Shown here: positions 1 to 5,391 of the stretch, piece by piece | How the letters are laid out: each line of letters opens with the position of its first letter | How positions within the stretch are numbered: the first letter of the stretch is position 1 | Assembly (NCBI RefSeq): GCF_001556865.1 | Contig: NZ_LSJY01000186.1 | Location: 1-27,678, forward strand | Reading direction: 5' to 3' | Origin: Sphingobium sp. CCH11-B1 | GTDB lineage: Bacteria; Pseudomonadota; Alphaproteobacteria; Sphingomonadales; Sphingomonadaceae | DNA length: 27,678 bases | Made by a program: the position numbers and the translations under genes | Notes under the pieces: generated by a model | Seen by the model: only the letters and a program-made list of their open reading frames with translations | What the model was told of the DNA's origin: nothing | Database searches by the model: none

Positions 1-239
1 GAAGTCAGATTGGGGCTGGACTGTCAGGATATGTCGCCGAGATGGGATCGGCCTTCCTTTGCGCCGCGCTCGGCATCGTGCCGACCGTTCGTCACGCCGA
101 TTATCTGGCATCATGGCTCGACGTGCTGCGCGAGGACAATCGCGCGATCTTTCGCGCGGCCAGTCAGGCGAGCAAGGCCGCCGATTGGCTGCTTGCCCGC
201 TACGCCGAGACGCAGGACGAAGGGAGGGAAGCGGCATGA
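1..239 (+). CDS. ArdC-like antirestriction protein, C-terminal end (5' partial)
   Basis: The reading frame is open from the left edge of the window and ends at TGA 237-239, so only about the last 78 residues are visible. The stretch with EMGSAFLCAALGI, then RHADYLASWLDVL and the ending FRAASQASKAADWLL is the usual C-terminus of ArdC/DUF1738-type proteins, which carry an N-terminal ssDNA-binding domain and a C-terminal zincin-like metallopeptidase domain. Known ArdC proteins protect incoming conjugative DNA against host restriction, which suits an ICE. The N-terminus and the metal-binding motif lie outside the window. The stop overlaps the next start (ATGA at 236-239), so the two genes are translationally coupled. 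The Met at 42 is internal, because the frame stays open and conserved upstream of it. Family assignment rests on motif recognition only. Confidence 0.8.
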   Translation, partial: SQIGAGLSGYVAEMGSAFLCAALGIVPTVRHADYLASWLDVLREDNRAIFRAASQASKAADWLLARYAETQDEGREAA

Positions 240-670
240 TTACGCTCCCCCATGCGATCCTTTCGGCGCTGCGCGCGAATGCGCGCGCCAGCCGCCTCCA
301 CGAGCAGCGCGACGAACGGTTCGACCCGTTCCCGGTGGTCAAATTCTTCAATCCGGTCGGCGCGGCGACGTGGATCGCCACCGAGCTTTACGACGATGGA
401 GACACGCTGTTCGGCCTCGCCGACTTGGGGTTCGGATGCCCGGAAATGGGCGTGTTCTCGCTTACCGAGATTGCGGGCGTCCGCTTGCCCTTCGGCCTGT
501 TCATCGAGCGCGACGAGCATTTCGAGCCGCTGGCCCCGCTTTCGCTATGGTCCGATACCGCGCGGCGCATGGGTGCAATCGTTCTGGCCGAAGCCGAACT
601 TCGCCGCATCACCGATAGCCGGAACGGCAACGAGCTTCCGCCGCCTCTTGATGATCGAGGGGCCGGATGA
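236..670 (+). CDS. DUF2958 domain-containing protein
   Basis: The protein has 144 aa and starts at an ATG overlapping the stop of the ArdC-like gene. The segment PVVKFFNPVGAATWIATEL (about residues 31-50), followed by FGLADLGFGCPEMGVFSLTEI and an LPFGLFIERDEHFEP block, matches the pattern of DUF2958 proteins, which are common on conjugative plasmids and ICEs next to ArdC and ParB genes. No enzymatic function is established for this family, and none is suggested by visible motifs. It is acidic and has no membrane segment. Its coupling to the ArdC-like gene suggests expression with the genes that act on entry into a recipient. The last roughly 15 residues (RNGNELPPPLDDRGAG) look disordered. Confidence 0.8.
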   Translation: MITLPHAILSALRANARASRLHEQRDERFDPFPVVKFFNPVGAATWIATELYDDGDTLFGLADLGFGCPEMGVFSLTEIAGVRLPFGLFIERDEHFEPLAPLSLWSDTARRMGAIVLAEAELRRITDSRNGNELPPPLDDRGAG

Positions 671-694
671 CGCGCGGCGCGTTTCGCCGCATTG

Positions 695-738
695 AGTGCC
701 GGTCCCGCCCATCCAGCAAGACAAACGGGACCGGCGCT
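695..738 (+). repeat. Stem-loop in the leader of the ParB-like gene
   Basis: GCCGGTCCCG at 698-707 is perfectly complementary to CGGGACCGGC at 726-735. With one G-U pair the stem extends to 13 bp (695-707 with 726-738) around an 18-nt loop. It ends 2 bases before the AGAAGGAG ribosome-binding site at 741-748. No T-run follows, so a simple intrinsic terminator is unlikely. It may be an RNA structure affecting translation or a protein-binding palindrome. The function is inferred. Confidence 0.6.
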
Positions 739-755
739 CCAGAAGGAGCAGACCA

Positions 756-2567
756 ATGAAACTCGACTTTATCGACCATAGCAAGCTGGTTCCGTCCAAG
801 GTGAACATGCGGCACGGACCCAAGCCCCCGGACGTGGGCGACATTCTGCCCTCGATCCGCAAGCGCGGTGTCATCGTGCCGCTGATCGTGCGCCCGCAGG
901 CGGGCAACGATAATGGCGTCCACGAAATCGTCGCCGGGCGGCGGCGCTGGACGGCGAACGCCATCGCGCTTGTCGAGGGCATCGACCACGGCCCGCTTCC
1001 CGTCGCCATCCTCGACGCCGGGGACGACGCCGACGCCATCGAGGCATCGCTTCTCGAGAACACCCGGCTCGATCCCGACGAGGTGACGCGATGGGAAACC
1101 TTCGCACGGCTGGTCAAGGAGGGCCGCGACATTGCGGATATCTCCGCGACGTTCGGCATTCCCGAGCTTGGCGTGAAGCGTATCCTAGCGCTCGGCAACC
1201 TGCTTCCGCGCATCCGCGATCTTTACCGCAAGGAGAAGATCAACGCGGCGACCGTCCGGCATCTGACGCTGGCGAGCAAGCAGCAGCAGAAGGCATGGCT
1301 GGCGCTCTACGACGATGACGACGCCTATTGCCCGACCGGCCAGCAATTGAAGGCATGGCTGTTCGGCGGGCAGTCGATCAAGGTCGAACATGCCCTGTTC
1401 GACGTCGATGCGAGCGGCCTTGCGATCGTCGCCGATCTGTTCGGCGAAGACCGCTATTTTGCAGATGCCGACGCGTTCTGGACCGCGCAGAACGCCGTAA
1501 TCGACGCGCGCAAGGAGGACTATCTGGATGCCGGATGGTTCGACGTGGTGATCGTCCCGCCCGGCGAATATTTCTACCGCTATGAGTTCGCCAAGGCACC
1601 CAAGCGCAAGGGCGGGCGCGTGTATATAGATGTGCGCGAAAGCGGCGAGGTCGAGGTCCACGAAGGCTATGTGACGAGCAAGGAGGCCAAGCGGCTCGAA
1701 CGCGGCGAGGCAATCGAAACCGGCCCCAAAGTGCCGCGCCCCGAAGTGACGAGCACGATGCAGACCTATATCAACCTGCACCGTCATGCCGCTGTCCGCG
1801 CCTCGCTGACCCGTCATCCCAAGGTCGCGCTGCGCTTGATGGTCGCCCATGTCATCGTCGGGTCGCCACTGTGGACGGTCAAGCCCGAGCCGCAGACCGC
1901 GCGCAACGACGATGTGCGCGAAAGCGTCGAAACTTGCCGCGCGGAAACCGACTTCGACGCGAAGCGCCGCGCCGTATTGGACCTTCTCGGCTTCTCGCCC
2001 GAGGAACCGACCGTCACAGGCGGCAACGGCGACGACTTCGGACTGGTCGGCGTGTTCCTGCGCTTGCTCGACGTGCCCGACCGCGCCGTAATGGACGTGA
2101 TCGTCATCGTCATGGGCGAAACGCTCGCCAGCGGCAGCGCCGCCATCGAGGCGGTCGGCGGCGAGATCGGCGTCGATATGGCCCGCTACTGGCAGGCCGA
2201 CGACGCCTTTTTCGAGTGTGTCCGCGACAAGGAGGTGCTGACCCGCATCGTCGCCGAGGTGGCGGGCGAACCTGTCGCCGCCGCCAATGCGAAGGAACCG
2301 GGCAAGGTCTTGAAGCGCATCGTCCGCGACCATCTGGAGGGTGCGAACGGGCGGCCCAAGGTCGAGGGTTGGGTGCCGAAATGGATGGCGTTCCCGCCCG
2401 CTACCTATACGGCGCGCGGCGGCGTCGGCACCGTCGCGGCTCATGCCAAGGTGCTCGCGGCGCGCCCCGACCGCGAGCCGGAACCGACCGGCCCCGGCGC
2501 GGTGATTGCGCTTCCGGCCCCTGCCAAGGCCGAGCCGCAGGAACAGCCCGAGCGCGAAGCCGCATGA
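756..2567 (+). CDS. ParB/RepB/Spo0J-family partition-like protein (603 aa)
   Basis: I chose ATG 756 because AGAAGGAG lies 7 bases upstream (741-748); the frame opens earlier, but the extra N-terminus falls in the stem-loop leader. Residues 1-150 carry the ParB N-terminal domain: SIRKRGVIVPLIVRP, then IVAGRRRWTAN (the GERR-like box) and SLLENTRLDPDE (the ENxxR-like box), followed by an HTH-type region at DISATFGIPELGVKRILALGNLLPRI. Chromosomal ParB is roughly 300 aa. Here about 400 further residues have no recognisable domain and end in a Pro/Glu/Ala-rich tail. No ParA ATPase is encoded in this window. Large ParB-like proteins of this type are common in alphaproteobacterial plasmids and ICEs and may act in maintenance or gene regulation rather than true segregation. 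The family is secure; the role is inferred. Confidence 0.88.
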   Translation: MKLDFIDHSKLVPSKVNMRHGPKPPDVGDILPSIRKRGVIVPLIVRPQAGNDNGVHEIVAGRRRWTANAIALVEGIDHGPLPVAILDAGDDADAIEASLLENTRLDPDEVTRWETFARLVKEGRDIADISATFGIPELGVKRILALGNLLPRIRDLYRKEKINAATVRHLTLASKQQQKAWLALYDDDDAYCPTGQQLKAWLFGGQSIKVEHALFDVDASGLAIVADLFGEDRYFADADAFWTAQNAVIDARKEDYLDAGWFDVVIVPPGEYFYRYEFAKAPKRKGGRVYIDVRESGEVEVHEGYVTSKEAKRLERGEAIETGPKVPRPEVTSTMQTYINLHRHAAVRASLTRHPKVALRLMVAHVIVGSPLWTVKPEPQTARNDDVRESVETCRAETDFDAKRRAVLDLLGFSPEEPTVTGGNGDDFGLVGVFLRLLDVPDRAVMDVIVIVMGETLASGSAAIEAVGGEIGVDMARYWQADDAFFECVRDKEVLTRIVAEVAGEPVAAANAKEPGKVLKRIVRDHLEGANGRPKVEGWVPKWMAFPPATYTARGGVGTVAAHAKVLAARPDREPEPTGPGAVIALPAPAKAEPQEQPEREAA

Positions 2568-2573
2568 AACTGG

Positions 2574-2600
2574 ACGGGCGGCGGCGCACCCGCCGCCCGT
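2574..2600 (+). repeat. GC-rich stem-loop just after the ParB-like gene
   Basis: ACGGGCGGCGG (2574-2584) pairs perfectly with CCGCCGCCCGT (2590-2600) around a 5-nt loop, 6 bases after the ParB stop. The bases that follow are C-rich rather than a T-run, so it may serve as a pause, a 3'-end stabiliser or a weak terminator. Confidence 0.55.
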
Positions 2601-2613
2601 TCCGTCCCCCATA

Positions 2614-2660
2614 AAATCGCCGCGCCGCTCGGCCGCAAGCGGCCCTCGCGGCGCGGATTT
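2614..2660 (+). repeat. Two-part stem-loop upstream of the gene at 2678
   Basis: AAATC (2614-2618) plus CGCGCCGC (2621-2628) pairs with GCGGCGCG (2648-2655) plus GATTT (2656-2660), leaving a 2-nt bulge. Inside it, GGCCGC (2631-2636) pairs with GCGGCC (2639-2644). The structure ends 3 bases before the ACAGGAGA ribosome-binding site. Its place directly before a start resembles the stem-loop at 695-738. Confidence 0.55.
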
Positions 2661-2677
2661 CAGACAGGAGACTTGTC

Positions 2678-3093
2678 ATGGCCGACCGTGTTTCGGCATC
2701 CATCACCATCGGCGGGACGCTCCCCGCCAGCCAGCTTCCCGCCTTCGCCGAGGCCATCGCGAACGAAGGGCTGTCCACCGAATGGGACGGCGAACCCTTC
2801 GCGCTCGGCGATCTGCCCGAGGGCGAGCCCTTGGCGCTCATGGCGCACGAGGTCGCCTGGGGGCGGTTCGAGGGACTCGAAGCCTTCTGCATCGCGCATG
2901 GGCTTTTCTTCGCGCGCTGGTCGGGCGCCTATGCCTGCCAGTGGGGTGCGGAACGCACCGTGTTCACCGGCAGCGGCGAACCGCAAAGCTACGCGGCAGC
3001 TATGCGGCGATCATCGCGCATTTCGATGCGGCCGACTTCGCGGTGCCCCCGCTTGTCATCACGCCCGAACGGGAGGAGGCGAGCAATGGCTGA
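2678..3093 (+). pseudogene. Unknown acidic protein, frameshifted by an 11-bp tandem duplication
   Basis: The start is ATG 2678, with AGGAGA at 2666-2671. The frame gives about 105 plausible acidic residues (MADRVSASITIGG to GSGEPQSY). The sequence then holds an imperfect 11-bp tandem duplication, AGCTACGCGGC (2987-2997) and AGCTATGCGGC (2998-3008). Removing one copy restores a reading frame that continues as SYAAIIAHFDAADFAVPP to TGA 3091-3093, overlapping the start of the next gene at 3086. As it stands, the frame runs instead into the next gene and gives a 303-aa fused ORF. I therefore read this as a recently broken gene of about 127 codons. I do not recognise the family. There are no membrane segments or obvious motifs. 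Together with its neighbour it may be an element-maintenance or antirestriction-type protein, but that is a guess. Confidence 0.65.
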
Positions 3094-3589
3094 CATCTGG
3101 ATTCAGGGCAGCTTCGCCTTTCGCTGCACCGCCGCCGAGTGCGCGCTGATCGAGGAAGTCGCAAACGCTGGCTACGCGCTAGCGAATGACGACGCGCCCG
3201 ATCCGCCGAGCGCGGCGCTGCTCGCAGCCTTTCCGCCGGACGATGCGAACGCGCGGTGGAGCGGGTTTCGCGAGGCGTTCAACGATCCCGAATTTCCCAC
3301 CATCGGAGCCGATTTCATCGCTGAAACCTGCCCCGACGATCCATCCGCGCGGATCGTGTGTTTCGCCAGCATGGACGATTTCGATGCCGCTGCCATCGCG
3401 GTGGTGATCCAGCGATGTTGCCCCGAAACGCTCGCCAAGGGGCCGATCGGCTTTGAATGGGCCATGACCTGTTCCAAGCCCCGCATCGGGGAGTTCGGTG
3501 GCGGCTGGTGCGCGATTTTCGCAGACCGCATCGAGATCGACGCGACCAACGAGGCGCTGTCGCGCGCGCTCGCGGGCGACGGCAACTAG
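3086..3589 (+). CDS. Unknown acidic protein (167 aa)
   Basis: ATG 3086 has GGGAGGAGG at 3071-3079 upstream and overlaps the stop of the intact form of the preceding gene (3091-3093), so the two were probably translationally coupled. The product begins MADIWIQGSFAFRCTAAE and ends at TAG 3587-3589. It is acidic, contains six cysteines and has no predicted membrane segment. There is faint resemblance in layout to the preceding gene (MAD start, a beta-like segment, then an Ala/Glu-rich helix), so they could be distant paralogues. I do not recognise the family. Because of the upstream frameshift, this frame is also the 3' half of a 303-aa continuous ORF starting at 2678, so a fused product is possible. 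Confidence 0.7.
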   Translation: MADIWIQGSFAFRCTAAECALIEEVANAGYALANDDAPDPPSAALLAAFPPDDANARWSGFREAFNDPEFPTIGADFIAETCPDDPSARIVCFASMDDFDAAAIAVVIQRCCPETLAKGPIGFEWAMTCSKPRIGEFGGGWCAIFADRIEIDATNEALSRALAGDGN

Positions 3590-3642
3590 CCCAAATCGCG
3601 CCGCACTGCGCGCTCGCGTGCCGAAAACCCCTGCCGCCTGAC

Positions 3643-3870
3643 CTACCGGGCGGTGCGGCGGATCACCGTCCGGGCGCTTCCGCATAACGTGCATTCGTCC
3701 TTCTGCCGCTCGAATCCGCGCGTGCCGCCGAGCGCGCAGGTGACGACATTGGCCTGTGCGGTAACCGACAGGTTGAGCCGGTCAGTCACGCAGGCATCGC
3801 ACACCGCCGCGCCGTCCAGCCGCACGATCAGCCGTTCGATCTGCCCCGCAATCGTCGTTCCTTCGTTCAT
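3643..3870 (-). CDS. Small protein with two CxxC pairs, probably zinc-binding
   Basis: The 75-aa product is read leftwards from the Met at 3870; an upstream Met at 3912 would add 14 Arg/Gly-rich residues that look non-coding. It contains CDAC and CTLC, two CxxC pairs separated by a helix-forming stretch (DRLNLSVTAQANVVTCALGG) and an FERQKDEC segment. This is the layout of a small treble-clef or zinc-ribbon protein. No clear ribosome-binding site is visible upstream. It is the only minus-strand gene in the left backbone and sits between plus-strand genes. The function is unknown; nucleic-acid binding is plausible from the basic C-terminus (TVIRRTAR) but is not shown. Confidence 0.6.
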   Translation of the reverse strand: MNEGTTIAGQIERLIVRLDGAAVCDACVTDRLNLSVTAQANVVTCALGGTRGFERQKDECTLCGSARTVIRRTAR

Positions 3871-4230
3871 CGCCGTGAGGCTATAGCCGCGGCCTCGTGG
3901 CCGCGAAAGCAATCATGGCTTCCCGGAAAGACGCCGGACTGGGCTTCCTGTCCGCGCGCGCATCTCGTCCTTTCGTGTCTCACCAACCCGTCGCCGGCTC
4001 CTTGGGCGCATGACCTGGGACGGCCGCGCGCCTCGCGAAACCATCGCGCGGAACTGATTTCCCCGCGCCGCTTTGGCGGCGCTCCTCGCGGCCGCTTCGC
4101 TCCAAATCAGCCCCGCGCTTCCGGTCCTCCGCTTCGCTTCGGCCTGCGGTTCGCAGCGCGCTCAAGGGCCGTCCCTTCGGTCCGCCCATCGCCCGGCATC
4201 GGGTCGGGCGAATGTGCAAGGAGACGAGAA
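3871..4230 (+). other. Structured non-coding spacer upstream of the DUF736 gene
   Basis: No convincing gene lies here. Open frames on either strand are Arg/Gly/Pro-rich and carry no recognisable motif. The main feature is a nested inverted repeat: CTGATTT (4054-4060) pairs with AAATCAG (4104-4110), and inside it GCGCCGC (4065-4071) pairs with GCGGCGC (4076-4082) around TTTG. The ribosome-binding site of the next gene is AAGGAGACGAG at 4219-4229. The segment could encode a structured leader or a small RNA; nothing in the sequence decides this. Confidence 0.4.
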
Positions 4231-4551
4231 ATGCCCTCAATCGGTCATGTCCAGCGCCAGAACGACGGTTCGTTCCGGGGCGCCTTGAAGACGCTTTCGG
4301 TCAATGCCGAGATCGCCATCATCCCCAACCGCAGTAAGACCGGGGACCAGCCCGACTACCGCGTGCTGTCGAACGGCGTCGAACTGGGCGGCGGCTGGAT
4401 CCGCACCGGCGAGGTGAGCCAGCGCGAATATGTCCGCCTCGCCATGTCGGCCCCCGAACTTGGCGGCCGCACCCTCTACGCCAATCTCGGCCGCGCCGCC
4501 GGGCAGGACGACGACGACGCGTTCGCCGTTATCTGGAACCCCGGCGACTGA
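4231..4551 (+). CDS. DUF736 domain-containing protein
   Basis: The 106-aa product starts at ATG 4231 with AAGGAG at 4219-4224. The opening MPSIGHVQRQNDGSFRGALK, the central PDYRVLSNGVELGGGWIR and the ending YANLGRAAGQDDDDAFAVIWNP are characteristic of DUF736, a family of about 100 aa found almost entirely on alphaproteobacterial plasmids and ICEs. The fold appears to be mainly beta. No biochemical function is established. It is followed by a strong intrinsic terminator, so it is probably a single-gene transcript driven from the structured spacer upstream. Confidence 0.88.
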   Translation: MPSIGHVQRQNDGSFRGALKTLSVNAEIAIIPNRSKTGDQPDYRVLSNGVELGGGWIRTGEVSQREYVRLAMSAPELGGRTLYANLGRAAGQDDDDAFAVIWNPGD

Positions 4552-4560
4552 GCCGGATCG

Positions 4561-4593
4561 GCCCCGCGCCGGTCACCCGGCGCGGGGCTTTCC
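4561..4593 (+). terminator. Intrinsic terminator after the DUF736 gene
   Basis: GCCCCGCGCCGG (4561-4572) pairs perfectly over 12 bp with CCGGCGCGGGGC (4577-4588) around a TCAC loop. It is followed by TTTCC, a short T-run. It begins 9 bases after the DUF736 stop. Confidence 0.8.
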
Positions 4594-4883
4594 TCATGCC
4601 TTGAGGGCTTGGCGTGGGCCTTTTCCTGCACCGGAACGCGCTTGCGGGCCTGCAGAGAGGAAGAAATCCGCTCAGCAAGCACCGAGTATCCGGCGGCGAA
4701 CGGACCGCCTCAACCATCGACGGTTCCCCCAATTTTCACGCCACCTGCGTTCCGCTTCGCTCCACTCCGGCGACGAGAAAATCGGCTCCCCCGTCGCCCG
4801 CTTCGCGGCCGCTGCGCGGTGGTTGACCCCGCCCGCTCCCCGCCGGGCGATGGCTCATCTTTCGCTTGTATCAGGAGGATGAG
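4594..4883 (+). other. Non-coding spacer before the 53-aa gene
   Basis: No gene is supported here; frames on both strands are short, Arg/Pro-rich and without motifs. An imperfect inverted repeat, CCAATTTTC (4729-4737) and GAAAATCGG (4777-4785), matches at 8 of 9 pairs and flanks a CCGCTTCGCTCCA sequence also found in the DUF736 leader (about 4091-4104). The spacer ends in the ribosome-binding site TCAGGAGG at 4871-4878. Confidence 0.35.
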
Positions 4884-5045
4884 ATGTCGGTTGAACAACA
4901 GATCGAGGAGCTTCGCGCGGAGCTTTCATGGTGCGATGACGCGGGAGAACGGCGGCAGATCGAAGCCGAATTAAGGGCCGCTGAGAAGAGGCTGAAGCGG
5001 TGCAATCGGGCGCTGCGTCAGGCCGAACAGGCAGGCTGGCAATAA
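4884..5045 (+). CDS. Small coiled-coil protein (53 aa)
   Basis: This short gene starts at ATG 4884, 5 bases after a near-perfect ribosome-binding site (TCAGGAGG, 4871-4878), and ends at TAA 5043-5045. The product, beginning MSVEQQIEELRAEL and ending RALRQAEQAGWQ, is almost entirely Glu/Arg/Lys/Leu/Ala with heptad-like leucine spacing, so it is predicted to be one long charged alpha-helix or coiled coil. It has two cysteines and no signal peptide. An intrinsic terminator follows 30 bases later, which supports a discrete transcription unit. It lies immediately before the candidate oriT and relaxase gene, so an accessory role in DNA processing is possible but unproven. I do not recognise a named family. 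Confidence 0.6.
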   Translation: MSVEQQIEELRAELSWCDDAGERRQIEAELRAAEKRLKRCNRALRQAEQAGWQ

Positions 5046-5075
5046 GGCGATGCGCTGTTGAAGGGGCAGGTTCGC

Positions 5076-5110
5076 GGGAGTGGTGCCGCATGGCGCCGCT
5101 CCCCTTTTTT
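5076..5110 (+). terminator. Intrinsic terminator after the 53-aa gene
   Basis: GGGAGTGGTGCC (5076-5087) and GGCGCCGCTCCC (5092-5103) form a 12-bp stem with two G-U pairs around a GCAT loop. It is followed by C and six Ts (5105-5110), a textbook Rho-independent terminator. Confidence 0.85.
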
Positions 5111-5391
5111 GATCGGGAAGGCGGGAAGGCAAAGCGGGCGTCTGGGGCGGCAGGTGGCAGTCGGGCTCGATGGCAAGATAGAGGCAAAATCTCGCGATTT
5201 TGTAAGTGTTTGTCTGCACATCGTTTTTTGAAGGCTTTTGCGAGACTCGCCCTTTGAGTGCGAGACAGGGTTACCAGGAGTGGCGGTTTTCTGGGCTTTT
5301 CCGATCCCAATCGCGAGACTCCTTGCGCTCTGGCGAGGACGCGCCATTCTTATCGGCGGGGAGCGTCATTCCGGCATGGAAGGACGCCGCT
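5111..5391 (+). other. Candidate origin of transfer (oriT) and relaxase leader
   Basis: This gene-free segment lies directly upstream of the relaxase gene, a common place for oriT. CAAAATC (5185-5191) and GATTTTG (5196-5202) form a perfect 7-bp hairpin with a TCGC loop, followed at once by TAAGTG (5203-5208) and TTTGTCTGCAC. A hairpin followed by TAAGTG recalls the RSF1010-type nic region, known from the literature. GCGAGAC occurs three times (5240-5246, 5260-5266, 5313-5319), which could be binding sites for accessory proteins. No -35/-10 promoter stands out. The GGAAGGA at 5378-5384 is the relaxase ribosome-binding site. The oriT assignment is inference. Confidence 0.45.

Noticed and set aside
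2678..3589. A single 303-aa gene
   Set aside because: The middle third (about residues 107-136, Arg/Ser-rich) comes from the wrong frame after an 11-bp duplication, and a second start with its own ribosome-binding site lies at 3086. It is kept as an alternative but is not the preferred reading.
3980..4240. A minus-strand 86-aa ORF upstream of the DUF736 gene
   Set aside because: Its sequence is Arg/Gly/Glu-rich, it covers a structured spacer and has no ribosome-binding site. Such frames are common artefacts in this type of spacer.
5206..5391. N-terminal extension of the relaxase from an ATG at 5206
   Set aside because: The extra 62 residues are not protein-like, overlap the candidate oriT repeats, and ATG 5392 has a good ribosome-binding site.
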